A DNA stretch of 64,000 bases from Paenalcaligenes suwonensis (GTDB taxonomy: Bacteria > Pseudomonadota > Gammaproteobacteria > Burkholderiales > Burkholderiaceae_B), in contig NZ_JAANPV010000009.1 of the NCBI RefSeq assembly GCF_011290505.1, positions 62,001-126,000 of the forward strand, read 5' to 3'. This document shows, piece by piece, positions 42,716 through 52,458 of the stretch. A program made the translations under genes and the position numbers. How positions within the stretch are numbered: the stretch's first letter is position 1; each line of letters starts with the position of its first letter. Under the pieces are notes generated by a model. It was not told the origin of the DNA, did no database searches, and saw only the letters and a list, made by a program, of their open reading frames with translations.

Positions 42716-43396
42716 ATGCTGTCAGGACTGTGGGTCCCCCTGTTGCTTTCGTTGAAGGTGGCAGGGTGGGCCACTTTTTTTGCTGCCATTCTAGGGATCG
42801 CTGGCGCGTATGCGTTGTCGCGCTGGAAGTCCTCGTGGTGCAACGTTGTTGACTCTATTCTGACCTTACCCATGGTATTGCCACCTACGGTGGTGGGCTA
42901 TTACTTATTGGTATTGTTAGGGCGTCGCGGCGTTGTGGGCCAATGGTTAGCGCAATGGAATATCGAGTTGGTATTCACCTGGCAGGGTGCGGTAGTCGCC
43001 GCCACCGTGGTGGCTTTTCCCATGGTGCTTAAAGCCGCTAGAGCGGCCTTTGAAGATGTAGACCAGCGCTTGGTGAATGCATCGAAAATTCTAGGCGTGT
43101 CAGACACGGCTACTTTTTTCAGGGTGACCTTGCCCTTAGCTATGCGCGGCATTATGGCGGGGGTACTACTTGCTTTTGCCCGTGCGTTGGGCGAGTTTGG
43201 TGCCACCTTAATGATTGCGGGCAGTATTCCTGGCCGTACTCAAACCCTGTCTATTTCTATTTACGAAGCGGTACAAGCGGGTAATGACGATTTAGCAATG
43301 GTGTTGGTGATTACTACGTCTATTAGCTGTGTATTGGTGTTGTGGTTGGCCAGTTACATCAAGCCTGCTCATGCTAGACGACAGGGAGCGCGCTGA
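42716..43396 (+). CDS. modB: Molybdate ABC transporter permease ModB
   Basis: 226 residues, five membrane helices. Features: TLPMVLPPTVVGYYLLVLLGRRG and the cytoplasmic EAA loop (ASKILGVSDTATFFRVTLPLAMRGIMAG), ending ARALGEFGATLMIAGSIPGRTQTLSISIYE. Overlaps modC by one base. Confidence 0.95.
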   Translation: MLSGLWVPLLLSLKVAGWATFFAAILGIAGAYALSRWKSSWCNVVDSILTLPMVLPPTVVGYYLLVLLGRRGVVGQWLAQWNIELVFTWQGAVVAATVVAFPMVLKAARAAFEDVDQRLVNASKILGVSDTATFFRVTLPLAMRGIMAGVLLAFARALGEFGATLMIAGSIPGRTQTLSISIYEAVQAGNDDLAMVLVITTSISCVLVLWLASYIKPAHARRQGAR

Positions 43397-44124
43397 TGAG
43401 TATTACCTTACGCATACAGCGCACGGTGGGGCAAGGCGATAGAAGCTTTACCTTGGATGTGGACATACATACCCAAGCGCAGCGCATCGCGTTGTTTGGC
43501 CCATCAGGTTCGGGGAAAACCTTAACCGTGCAGGCAGTAGCCGGTTTGTTGCGCCCCGATGCCGGTCATATTGCCATTAACGATAGGGTGCTGTTTTGCG
43601 CTGAAAAAGGGGTGCTGGTGTCACCGCAAAAACGCCGTTTGGCGTATTTGCTGCAAGACTATGGCCTGTTTCCGCACTTAACGGTGGCACAAAACATTTG
43701 TTATGGCTTACGCCATTCGTGGTGGAATCCTAGCCGTAAATTTTTGCCTAAAGCGGCACAGCGTTGGGTAAACGCCTTTGAGCTAGAAGCTGTTTTGCAT
43801 AACTACCCAGCCGAAATTTCAGGCGGCCAAAAACAGCGTACGGCCTTGGCCAGAGCCTTGGCGGTAGAGCCTGATTTATTAATTTTGGATGAGCCCTTAG
43901 CGGCCTTAGACGTGCATTTGCGTCGTAAGATGCGGGTGGAACTGCGTGAGCTACAACAGCAGTTAGATATACCCTCTATTATCATCACGCACGACCCAGA
44001 GGATGCGGTTGTGTTGGCCGATGAGGTCTATCGCATACGTCGCGGAAAAATAGAAGGCAGCTGTACACCAGCTGCCTTACAAGCGGAATCCGAAAGCCTG
44101 CTGGCCCAGGAAGAAGTGGGTTAA
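43396..44124 (+). CDS. modC: Molybdate ABC transporter ATPase ModC, without Mop domain
   Basis: 242 residues. Walker A FGPSGSGKTLTVQAVAGLL, signature ISGGQKQRTALARALA, Walker B DLLILDEPLAALD and the switch His in IITHDPEDAV are intact. The usual ModC continues for about 110 more residues with a molybdate-binding Mop/TOBE domain; this one stops right after the ATPase, so it cannot show the regulatory molybdate inhibition of full-length ModC. Its end overlaps the convergent modE by 4 bp. Confidence 0.93.
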   Translation: MSITLRIQRTVGQGDRSFTLDVDIHTQAQRIALFGPSGSGKTLTVQAVAGLLRPDAGHIAINDRVLFCAEKGVLVSPQKRRLAYLLQDYGLFPHLTVAQNICYGLRHSWWNPSRKFLPKAAQRWVNAFELEAVLHNYPAEISGGQKQRTALARALAVEPDLLILDEPLAALDVHLRRKMRVELRELQQQLDIPSIIITHDPEDAVVLADEVYRIRRGKIEGSCTPAALQAESESLLAQEEVG

Positions 44125-44936
44125 TCCAGCGTACCCAGCAACACACTAGAAGCTTTGAAAATCGCACAGGCATCTTGGCCCAGCGTGAGCTTCAAGCGCT
44201 GCATGCTTTCTGTAGTGATGGTGGCGGCAATACGGTGACCACTGGGTAATTCCAAGCCCACTTCAGCACCTACTTCTTCGCTTTGCAGATGCACGATTTT
44301 GCCATGCAGAATATTGCGGGCAGAGAGTCGGGCGGTGCTGCAGTCAGTACCAATAATAATGGACGAGGCTTTAATAAAGGCCAAGGCTCTAACACCTTTC
44401 GTTAGGCCTAATGTTTCTACGCTTTCGCGGGTAACGGAAGAAACAATATCAAACTGCTCACCAATGCTTAGGCGTACTTCGGCACTAATTTGCGACATGG
44501 TGACATCGCTTACCGTACCGATGAAATTATTACGTGCAGAAGTTTGTACCATCATATTTTGCAATACCTGCATGGTTTGTTCAGAGCCAGGACGGGCGCG
44601 AGACAGACGCTTCATGAAGCGTTGATGTACTTCGTCTAAGTGTTCGTATAGCTCAAGAATCTCAATGGCTTTAGGGGTGAGCATAGCGCCGCCCCCGCGT
44701 TGGCCACCGGTGCTGCGTTCTATTAGGGTTTCATCAGACAGGTTATTAATGGTGTCGATGGCATCCCATGCTGCTTTGTAGCTCAACCCAATATCACGGG
44801 CCGCAGCAGAAATAGAGCCGTGCTCACGAATGGCAGCAAGCAGAGCCATGCGACGAGGGTTTCCCCAATTCTGGGTTCCAGACCTAAACCAGATGGAACC
44901 AGCAAGTTCAAATTCAGGCATAGAAGAGTCGGACAT
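44121..44936 (-). CDS. modE: Molybdate-responsive regulator ModE
   Basis: 271 residues. The N-terminal winged helix (MALLAAIREHGSISAAARDIGLSYKAAWDAIDTIN, then GGQRGGGAMLTPKAIEI) is diagnostic. Two Mop domains follow (about 125-195 with ARNNFIGTVSDVTMSQISAEVRLSIG, and about 200-270 with SARNILHGKIVHLQSEEVGAEVGLELPSG) which bind molybdate. ModE-molybdate represses modABC; a candidate site lies before modA. Convergent with modC. Confidence 0.95.
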   Translation of the reverse strand: MSDSSMPEFELAGSIWFRSGTQNWGNPRRMALLAAIREHGSISAAARDIGLSYKAAWDAIDTINNLSDETLIERSTGGQRGGGAMLTPKAIEILELYEHLDEVHQRFMKRLSRARPGSEQTMQVLQNMMVQTSARNNFIGTVSDVTMSQISAEVRLSIGEQFDIVSSVTRESVETLGLTKGVRALAFIKASSIIIGTDCSTARLSARNILHGKIVHLQSEEVGAEVGLELPSGHRIAATITTESMQRLKLTLGQDACAIFKASSVLLGTLD

Positions 44937-45038
44937 AGTTCAAACAATCACTGTCAGTAAGGAAACGGCATCTTAGTACAAGGAGGCCGCTACAATAACC
45001 ATCTATATTACAGGACAAAGCGGAGGCACATCCTCGTC

Positions 45039-47699
45039 ATGCAGGAAATTCCTTATTTGCAGATGCACGAACTGGGCGAGTGTGAAAGCACTCAAACCCT
45101 GATTCTGACGGTGAATAACCGTTTTGCCCGGCGTATTTTAGAAACGCTGCAACGTTCCCTGCCTGCAGGGCAGCGCACGATGGAAGTGCCCGAGATTATG
45201 CCAGTAGGGGCATGGTTACGGCAGTTGGCCGATGAGCTGTGCTTTAGTGATGAGTTTGCGCCCGCGGCGCACGTACTGGATAGCTTTGGCTGCCATTATG
45301 CGTGGGAAGAAGCCATACGCGAGGAAGAGGCCACTGAGGGTGAAGGCTTGCTGGATATGCGCCAAGCCGCCAAGTTAGCCAGCGAAGCAGATAGTCTATT
45401 GGACGATTGGCAGATAGGGGTCATGGACGCCGAACAGTCGCCTGACTATGAGCGTTTTTTGCGTTGGCGTGAGCGTTATAAAAATAGGCTGCACGAGTCT
45501 GATCTGGACGATGCCAACCGATCCGCCAATAGGGTGTTGCAGGCACTACAAGCCTCTGCTTTGCAGCCACCCTTTACCACGCTAGTATTGGCGGGGTTTC
45601 ATGAGTTGTCGCCACGCTTCACACTCTTGTTGCACGCGTTGAGTGCCCAAGGGGTAAAGTGCTATCAGTTAGCAACACCGGAGGTAGATAAGACGGATCC
45701 GCTGCAAATCGCAGCGCACGATAGCGACCACGAATGGCGTTTGGCGGTGCAGTGGGCCGTAGAGCAGTTGCGCGCCAATCCCTATAGCAAAGTAGCGATT
45801 GTGGCAGCTCAGCTAGAAAAAAATGTGCCCTTAGCGCACAGGTTGTTAAGCGAAGCCTGCCGAGGGGACGGGGATCATCTGCCTGCCTTGGCATGGAACG
45901 TGGCCGTCGCCAGACCTCTTACCGAGTGGCCATTAGTGCGTGCCGCACTGGCGTGGTTAGAGGTGATGGCCGAGTTGTTACGCACAGATCAGGTCACCGC
46001 CGCCACCTTAGGTAAAGCGCTATTGACTGGCGCTTGTGCTGGCAGCATGAGCGAAGCGGCGTCGCGGGTGATGTGGGATGTGCGCTTACGCCAACAAGGT
46101 GAACTTAGCGTAGATAAACTGACCTGGGAAACTGCACTAACCGAGCGTTTGCCTGAGCTACACCAAGCATGGGGGACAGCATGGGCGCACTTGCAAGCAC
46201 AACCAACGCGGCAGTCTGCCTTAGGTTGGGCGCAATGCATGCGGCACCTGCTGCAACTGTTGGGGTTTCCGGGTCAAGAAAGCTTGGATAGTCATGCTTT
46301 TCAGGTAATGGAGGCTTTTGATGCCAAGCTGGGGCAGTTTGCTCAGCAAACACCCTTGTTGTCCACACTGCGTTTTGGCCAAGCGGTACGCTTATTAACG
46401 CGTTTACTACGAGAAACGGCCTTCCAGCCACAACGTGACCCTTCAGCACGGCTGGACGTATTGGGGATGCTTGAGGCCGAGGGCGGTCAATGGGATGCCG
46501 TTTGGATTCTAGGGTTAAGCGATGAAGTACTACCTGCTGCGGTGCGTCCTAACCCTTTAATCCCCTACAGTGCGCTACGCCGTGTGAATGCCCCACGGTC
46601 TACTCCTGAGCGTGAACTGCAATGGGCGCGTTACTTGTTTAATTCGCTGTGTGGTAGTGCTAAAACGGTACGTGTGAGTTATCCACAGTATCAGGGCGAA
46701 CAGTTATTGCGCCCTAGCCCATTGCTGAGCAAGTTGGAGCAGCAAGACTACGCCTTACCGGATGCGAATGCTGACGAGGTGGCGTTGGAGTACTTGCGCG
46801 ATGAACATGGTCCGGCATTACTGCAAACAACGCCAATACAGGGTGGGGCAGGAGTGTTGGATACCCAAGCGCGATCTCCCTTGTGGGCATTTGTGAAATA
46901 CCGATTATCGGCGGCGGCTTTGCCGGATTATGCACAGGTGGGTGAGCAAAACGTGCGTGGCCAGTTTTTGCACAGCGCCATTGAACGCGCGTGGGAAGCC
47001 TGTGAGCCTCGCACGCAAGCGGGTTTGGCACAGTGGTTAGACACTCAGCCCGAGGGGTTGGGGCAGTGCATTGAAAAAGCCGCACATGAAACCTTATATG
47101 GCTATTCAGCGCGTTTGCGCCAATTAGAGTGCGAGCGTGCCGAGCAGGTATTGCGCAGTTGGTTTGCCTTTGAGCTAACACGCCCAGATTTTGAAGTGCG
47201 ATCGTTAGAGCAAACCTTGTACTGGGCCTATCAGAATTTACGTTTATCCATGCGACTAGACCGACTGGATCAGTTGGCGGATGGCAGTGTGGTGGTGTTG
47301 GATTACAAAACCTCCTTAAATAGGCGCAATCCATTAGATGATTGGTTGCGACCTAGGCCTATAGAGTTGCAGTTACCGTTATATGCCGCACATTTGCAGC
47401 AACAGGGTGAGGAGGTTAGTGGAGCCGCTTTAGCATGGTTGAACACTCGATCGCCCGGTGTGACAGGGTATGCGCAGCAGCCTTTTGGCGATGTGAGTAC
47501 GCCTGAGTCCGCCAGTAAAAAACAGGATCTTCCCGATTGGGAGTCACAAGTGCAGCAGTGGCAGAAGGCCATAGAGGCGTTGGCAGAGGAGTTCTGCGCA
47601 GGCTATGCCGCGAATCAACTATGGAATGAGCAAGACCTGATGTTTTGTGATGTATTACCCATGTTGCGTTTGAACGAGGTGAACGATGATCACGCCTAA
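45039..47699 (+). CDS. AddB-like PD-(D/E)xK nuclease, double-strand-break repair
   Basis: 886 residues. The first 600 resemble an inactive UvrD-like helicase (LILTVNNRFARRILETLQ where a P-loop would stand; WDAVWILGLSDEVLPAAVRPNPLIPYSALR), as in AddB. The C-terminal PDDEXK_1 nuclease shows FLHSAIERAW, SMRLDRLDQLADGSVVVLDYKTS and an ELQLPLYAA helix with the catalytic Asp-Tyr-Lys-Thr. It matches the 'probable DNA repair protein' family that replaces AddB in betaproteobacteria. Partner of the following helicase-nuclease, whose start overlaps it by 14 bp. Divergent from modE by 102 bp. Confidence 0.87.
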   Translation: MQEIPYLQMHELGECESTQTLILTVNNRFARRILETLQRSLPAGQRTMEVPEIMPVGAWLRQLADELCFSDEFAPAAHVLDSFGCHYAWEEAIREEEATEGEGLLDMRQAAKLASEADSLLDDWQIGVMDAEQSPDYERFLRWRERYKNRLHESDLDDANRSANRVLQALQASALQPPFTTLVLAGFHELSPRFTLLLHALSAQGVKCYQLATPEVDKTDPLQIAAHDSDHEWRLAVQWAVEQLRANPYSKVAIVAAQLEKNVPLAHRLLSEACRGDGDHLPALAWNVAVARPLTEWPLVRAALAWLEVMAELLRTDQVTAATLGKALLTGACAGSMSEAASRVMWDVRLRQQGELSVDKLTWETALTERLPELHQAWGTAWAHLQAQPTRQSALGWAQCMRHLLQLLGFPGQESLDSHAFQVMEAFDAKLGQFAQQTPLLSTLRFGQAVRLLTRLLRETAFQPQRDPSARLDVLGMLEAEGGQWDAVWILGLSDEVLPAAVRPNPLIPYSALRRVNAPRSTPERELQWARYLFNSLCGSAKTVRVSYPQYQGEQLLRPSPLLSKLEQQDYALPDANADEVALEYLRDEHGPALLQTTPIQGGAGVLDTQARSPLWAFVKYRLSAAALPDYAQVGEQNVRGQFLHSAIERAWEACEPRTQAGLAQWLDTQPEGLGQCIEKAAHETLYGYSARLRQLECERAEQVLRSWFAFELTRPDFEVRSLEQTLYWAYQNLRLSMRLDRLDQLADGSVVVLDYKTSLNRRNPLDDWLRPRPIELQLPLYAAHLQQQGEEVSGAALAWLNTRSPGVTGYAQQPFGDVSTPESASKKQDLPDWESQVQQWQKAIEALAEEFCAGYAANQLWNEQDLMFCDVLPMLRLNEVNDDHA

Positions 47700-50600
47700 T
47701 GACGCCGCCATACGGCAAACCGCCATAGACCCACGACGTTCATTTTTGGTGCAAGCGCCAGCCGGTTCAGGAAAAACCGAACTGCTGACTGACAGAATTC
47801 TGGCGTTGTTGGCAACGGTACGGCGACCAGAAGAAGTGGTAGCTATCACCTTTACCAAAAAAGCCGCCGCAGAAATGCATGCCAGGGTACTAGAGAAGTT
47901 GCAGGCAGGTGCATCGGATACGCCTCCTGCAGAGGCCTACAAGCGACAAAGTTGGGAGTTGGCCCGCCAAGCCATGCAGCGTGATCTAGAGCTGGGCTGG
48001 AATTTGTTGGAATACCCTGCACGGTTAAGTATTCGTACCATTGACTCGTTGTGTGCGCACTTGGTGCGCGCCATGCCGTGGGTGAGTGGCTTAGGTGGTA
48101 TGCCCGCTGTGGCCGAGGACGTGAGCCAACATTACCGACGTGCGGCACAAGCCACGTTGGCGATGATAGACGAACAAGAGCCCGTAGCCAAAATGATGGC
48201 GCACATGGATGTGCATGTGCCGGCAGCCGAAGAGTTGCTGATGCAGATGTTGGCTAGCCGTGATCAGTGGCAGCCCATATTAAGTGACCCGGAAAGCATC
48301 TTCCAAATTGAAGACAACCTAGAGCAAATACTGCAAGCCGAGTTGGCTGTATTGGCCGCCGCGATGCCGTTAGGGTGGGCGCAAGACTTAGCACCGTTGG
48401 TACGCTATGCGGCAGAGCAACTTGCCGCAACAGGCAATGACAGCTTGCAGTTGTTGCAGCAGTGGAGTGGTGAGCCGTTATCCGCAGACATAGACGCGTT
48501 GCCGCAATGGCGGTGTTTGGCCGACTTTTTGCTGACAGGCAAAGGCGAGCTGCGTAAACGTATTACTGTTGCCCAAGGCTTTGCTCCTAAAACTGCCGAA
48601 AAAGCAGCAGTAGAGGAATGGATTGCGTCTGCGGCTGTAGACGCGCCGTGGATAGCGGCGTTGGCACGTGTGCGTGACCTACCTAATGGCTACAGCGAAG
48701 AGCAATTAGACGCATTAATGAATTTCATCCAAGTGCTGTGGCTGGCCAGTTTTCAGTTGCGCCAAGTGTTTGCTGAGCAAAGCGAGGTGGATTTCATCGA
48801 AATCTCTCAGCGCGCGTTGCACGCCTTAGGTAGTGCAGACGAGCCTTCCGAGCTGTTGCTTAAGGCTGACCGCGCTATACAGCATTTGCTGGTGGATGAG
48901 TTCCAAGACACTAGCTTGACGCAAATTGCATTGTTAGAAGGGCTAAGTTCGGGTTGGGAAGCGGGTGATGGTCGTACGCTGTTCTTGGTGGGCGACCCCA
49001 TGCAATCCATTTACCGTTTTCGTAAAGCCGAAGTGGGGTTGTTTTTGCGGGTTAAAGCGGCGCGTGCCCTAGGCTCAGTAGCATTAGAACCTTTAACACT
49101 CACCACCAACTTCCGCTCACAAGCTGGATTGGTAGAGTGGGTGAACGTGGCGGGTAGGTGGCTGTTTCCTGCGTATGATGACAGCGATATGGGGGCGGTA
49201 AGCTATAGCCCGTCTGATCCCTTTAATCCCGAGTCAGAGCATACCGCAGTAAACTTCCATCCTGTGTGGAGTGCAGCCGAAGACGAGAGTGCCGATGACG
49301 TTGCCGCGCAGTCACAACAGCAAGTTGTGGCCTTATGCAAAGATGGTTTGCAGCGTTATGCAGGCAGTGCTCACCCCGTGGCAGTGTTGGTGCGAGCACG
49401 TAGCCATTTACGCCAAGTGGTGCGAGAGCTCACCATGCAGGGCATTCCATGTAGGGCGGTGGAACTAGAACCGCTGGCCAATAGACCTGTGGTGGGTGAT
49501 TTGGTGCAGTTGGTGCGAGCTTTGTGCCACCCCGGCGATAGGTTGGCCTGGTTGGCGATTTTGCGCTCCCCCATGGTGGGGCTAAAGCTAAACAGCTTAC
49601 ACAGTTTATGTGGGCATGATGCACACACGCCCATTCCTGAACTAGTGTCCGCCTTGCTGGCTAGCCCTGAACGCTGTGCTGCCATGGAGAGCGACGAACT
49701 TGCTAGATTGCAGGCGGCAAGTGCGGCCTTGTTTGCACAGAGCAACCGCAGCGGTAGTCAACCCTTTGCCGCGTGGTTGCAAGAAGTCTGGCAGCGCTTA
49801 GGTGCCGAGCACGTCTATGCGCACCCTGCTGACCGCGATGATGCTGAACAAGTGTTCCGTTTGCTCGAAAACCTTGCTCCGTATGGTGATGTGAGCGTCA
49901 ACGATTTTGAAGAGCGGGTGCAGCGATTATTTGCTGTACCGCAGGGGGCAGGGGAGTGTGTGGAAATCATGACCATACACAAGTCCAAAGGCTTGGAATT
50001 TGAGTCCGTTATTTTGTACGGTCTAGAGCGCGCCGCGCGAGGTGATACTGCACCACTCATCCGCTTAGAGCAAAGCGATGGTCGCTTGTTATTGGGGCCC
50101 GTGAAACCGCGTGGCAGCGAAGACCAAGATCCCGTTTCGGCCTTTCTGGCAAAGCGTGAGCAACAACGTGCTTTCCATGAAGCGAATCGCTTGCTGTATG
50201 TAGCGGTCACCCGGGCACGCAGCCAACTGCATGTGGTGGCTGAGATGAAAATAGATAATGCAGGCCTATTTAAATCGCCTAGTGGACAAAGCTTATTAGG
50301 CAGGATTTGGGACTGCCTACCCAAAGACGATGTGGCGGCTTCTAGCGCTGAGCTGGAGGCGATGACACCCACATCAGGCTCACAGCGTTTATTAAAGCGT
50401 GTGCAGCAGGTATTACCCGTAGCAGTACCGCCTAAAGCCGTTTCTGCGGCACATAACGCATGGCGCTGGCCGGAGTCCACGCAAAACGAAAGTGCGTTGG
50501 GTATAGTGGCGCACGCGTGGTTAGAACGTATGGCGGCGGCTCCCGCCCAATTTGCCGAAGCAAGTAGCATCACTCCTTACGCCAACACCATGCGTAAACA

Positions 50601-51021
50601 ACTGCTGCGCGCAGGCACCGAGCCAGAACGCGTCATGCAGTCTCTGGACATACTTCAGCAAACGCTAAAAGCCACGATAACTAGCGAACGTGGGCAGTGG
50701 TTATTAGGTGTAGCCAAAGCCTATAGAGAGTGGTCATTGTTGGATGCTGGTGGCCGAGTTTCGGTGATTGACTTAGCGATTTCGCAAGAAGACCACTGGT
50801 TAATTGTGGACTACAAAACCTCTGCCCCAGCAGAAGGCGAAACCATCGCCATGTTTGAGCGACGCATGCTAGAGCGTCATAGTGCACAGTTGCAGCGTTA
50901 TTGCGAGCAAGTGCATGCCTTAGACGGGCGACAGGCTAAAGCGGCGCTGTACTTCCCTAGGGTGGACTTGTGGGTGCCATATGTAGTGGCACCGGTTGGT
51001 AGCCAAATGGCGTTGTTGTGA
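47686..51021 (+). CDS. AddA/RecB-like UvrD-type helicase-nuclease
   Basis: 1111 residues. Superfamily 1A helicase: Walker A LVQAPAGSGKTELLTDRILALL, EEVVAITFTKKAAAEM, IRTIDSLCAHLVR, Walker B HLLVDEFQDTSL, VGDPMQSIYRFRKAEVGLF, TTNFRSQ, VEIMTIHKSKGLEFESVIL and RLLYVAVTRARSQLHVV. The C-terminus has the PD-(D/E)xK nuclease (RVSVIDLAISQEDHWLIVDYKTS, QLQRYCEQVHALDG). With the AddB-like protein it should resect broken ends up to a Chi-type site and load RecA. Full length and intact. Confidence 0.92.
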   Translation: MITPNDAAIRQTAIDPRRSFLVQAPAGSGKTELLTDRILALLATVRRPEEVVAITFTKKAAAEMHARVLEKLQAGASDTPPAEAYKRQSWELARQAMQRDLELGWNLLEYPARLSIRTIDSLCAHLVRAMPWVSGLGGMPAVAEDVSQHYRRAAQATLAMIDEQEPVAKMMAHMDVHVPAAEELLMQMLASRDQWQPILSDPESIFQIEDNLEQILQAELAVLAAAMPLGWAQDLAPLVRYAAEQLAATGNDSLQLLQQWSGEPLSADIDALPQWRCLADFLLTGKGELRKRITVAQGFAPKTAEKAAVEEWIASAAVDAPWIAALARVRDLPNGYSEEQLDALMNFIQVLWLASFQLRQVFAEQSEVDFIEISQRALHALGSADEPSELLLKADRAIQHLLVDEFQDTSLTQIALLEGLSSGWEAGDGRTLFLVGDPMQSIYRFRKAEVGLFLRVKAARALGSVALEPLTLTTNFRSQAGLVEWVNVAGRWLFPAYDDSDMGAVSYSPSDPFNPESEHTAVNFHPVWSAAEDESADDVAAQSQQQVVALCKDGLQRYAGSAHPVAVLVRARSHLRQVVRELTMQGIPCRAVELEPLANRPVVGDLVQLVRALCHPGDRLAWLAILRSPMVGLKLNSLHSLCGHDAHTPIPELVSALLASPERCAAMESDELARLQAASAALFAQSNRSGSQPFAAWLQEVWQRLGAEHVYAHPADRDDAEQVFRLLENLAPYGDVSVNDFEERVQRLFAVPQGAGECVEIMTIHKSKGLEFESVILYGLERAARGDTAPLIRLEQSDGRLLLGPVKPRGSEDQDPVSAFLAKREQQRAFHEANRLLYVAVTRARSQLHVVAEMKIDNAGLFKSPSGQSLLGRIWDCLPKDDVAASSAELEAMTPTSGSQRLLKRVQQVLPVAVPPKAVSAAHNAWRWPESTQNESALGIVAHAWLERMAAAPAQFAEASSITPYANTMRKQLLRAGTEPERVMQSLDILQQTLKATITSERGQWLLGVAKAYREWSLLDAGGRVSVIDLAISQEDHWLIVDYKTSAPAEGETIAMFERRMLERHSAQLQRYCEQVHALDGRQAKAALYFPRVDLWVPYVVAPVGSQMALL

Positions 51022-51044
51022 GGGGGGTAATGGTGGGGCTTTGC

Positions 51045-51359
51045 TTACTCGGGTGTTGCCGCGTCTAGCGGTAGCACAGCCAAGCGTAGTCCCATTGCTT
51101 TAAGGATGGCGGTGAGGCTACTAAGAGCGGGATTACCTTTGGGCGAGAGGGTGCGGTACAACTGAGTAGGGTTTAGTTGGGCATGTTCGGCTACTGCTTG
51201 CATGCCGCCAAATGCGTGTGTGAGTTGTCGTAGCATAATCAATAGCTCTGCCTGATCGCCATCTTGTAGGATGCCGTTGAGCACATCCAATGCTAGAGCT
51301 GGGTCGCTACGATAAAGCTCAGCCATTGCGGCGTCATGTGTGCGACTTTTCATTGTCAT
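51045..51359 (-). CDS. Antitoxin, addiction-module antidote (HigA-like)
   Basis: 104 residues. The centre (LLIMLRQLTHAFGGMQAVAEHAQLNPTQLYRTLSPKGNPALSSLTAILKAMGLRLAV) is the helix-turn-helix of the 'addiction module antidote' family (TIGR02684). Start may be the ATG two codons in. Located after its toxin, overlapping it by 26 bp, the toxin-first order usual for HigBA-like pairs. It should neutralise the toxin and repress the operon. The stop is 23 bp from the convergent AddA-like gene. Confidence 0.88.
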   Translation of the reverse strand: MTMKSRTHDAAMAELYRSDPALALDVLNGILQDGDQAELLIMLRQLTHAFGGMQAVAEHAQLNPTQLYRTLSPKGNPALSSLTAILKAMGLRLAVLPLDAATPE

Positions 51360-51684
51360 TTCTCCGTTGCCAATCTTGCCAATAACGCACTGCTAATTGA
51401 ATGTCTTTATTTTGCGAGTGTTTGTTGCCACCACATAGCAGCAAGACGACGCTGCGCCCCGTTAGCGCATAATAAACACGGTAACCCGGCCCTATATCAA
51501 TACGTAGCTCCCACACTCCATCACGGCAGAATGCATGATCACCAAAATTGCCTTGTTCAATTCGATGCATTCTTCTGATCACGGCGATTTTGGCTTGAAG
51601 GTCGCGTAGGCGAGCTAGCCAAAGTAGATAGAGATCGTCCTGACTCTGTTCAGTCAGGTAATGCTCAATACTGTATGTTTTCAT
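51334..51684 (-). CDS. Toxin, RelE/HigB-like addiction-module killer protein
   Basis: 116 residues. LARLRDLQAKIAVIRRMHRIEQGNFGDHAFCRDGVWELRIDIGPGYRVYYALTGRSVVLLLCGGNKHSQNKDIQLAVRYW, of which the parts VWELRIDIGPGYRVYY and LLLCGGNKHSQNKDI are diagnostic of the RelE/ParE-superfamily killer family (TIGR02683), a ribosome-dependent mRNA endonuclease type. The N-terminus (KTYSIEHYLTEQSQDDLY) is longer than in many members. First gene of the pair; the upstream 200 bp before repeat copy B should hold its promoter. Confidence 0.9.
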   Translation of the reverse strand: MKTYSIEHYLTEQSQDDLYLLWLARLRDLQAKIAVIRRMHRIEQGNFGDHAFCRDGVWELRIDIGPGYRVYYALTGRSVVLLLCGGNKHSQNKDIQLAVRYWQDWQRRNDNEKSHT

Positions 51685-51888
51685 TTTCGTTTATTGACGA
51701 ATTTAAGTCAATGTTTATCCATGTGATGTCAGCTCGTTAGCGTATTCGTTTAGTTGTGTAGTGCGTTGAGTATGAGGGGGTTGTTTGCGTATGGCTATGG
51801 ATGGGGAGGCTGTGAATGTCCTGCCTACACGAGCTTTTAGAGGTCTTGTTGCGTGTGCAATGAGTGCAGTCGCTATACGTATCAACAC

Positions 51889-52311
51889 TGAGAGAAAAAG
51901 CCCGCTTACTAGCGACTTGACTGCATTAGCCTAAGGCTGCGAAAGTATTTTTTTATTTGAGACACCAAATAAAAAAACACTTCCATCCGCCTTTTGCTCG
52001 TCGCTTGCCTAGATTTTTAGGCTGGTGATTGCTGTGAATTGCGCATACTTCTGAGAAAAACAGCATGTGATGCAACGCAAGCTCTCGAGAATAGAAACCC
52101 TCTAGTTGGCTGTGCTTGGATAAAACCATCTGCCGCGTAACAACAAGGTGTAGAAGATATATATAGGTATGGTCTGACTCGTTGCCACACCGGAAAGGGC
52201 TGTAAGTCTATCCATTGCGAAAACTCGGGGAGGCGGAGGAAAACTTTTTTGATTTGGTGTCTCAAATCACAAAAAGTTGTTCCGCAGTCCCCCAGCGTGT
52301 GCGATGAATAC
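51889..52311 (-). repeat. Twin-hairpin repeat element, copy B
   Basis: 423-bp non-coding element; inverted counterpart of 27675-28063. Left: AAAAGCCCGCTTACT, CCTAAGGCTGCGAAAGT, a 17-bp hairpin with one mismatch (51943-51982; loop AGACAC), then CCATCCGCC. Right: GGCGGAGG, a hairpin (52242-52277; loop GTGTCT), then GTTCCGCAGTCCCCC and GCGATGAATAC. The 52000-52230 middle is diverged from copy A except TTACAGCCCTTTC-type and GCGACGA blocks. It lies between the toxin gene and the SRP RNA. The remaining 52312-52440 shows nothing I can name. Confidence 0.85.
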
Positions 52312-52458
52312 TGCGCATCACAACCAGCAACCCGCAGAAATAGAGCTCAGACAGTGAACGTAAAACTGTCGACCACGAGCGCTTCTCTATACGTATCAGC
52401 ACCTTACATAGCCATAGTCTAGAATTTAGCGCTAGCCGCCACATAGACCAAATACCTA

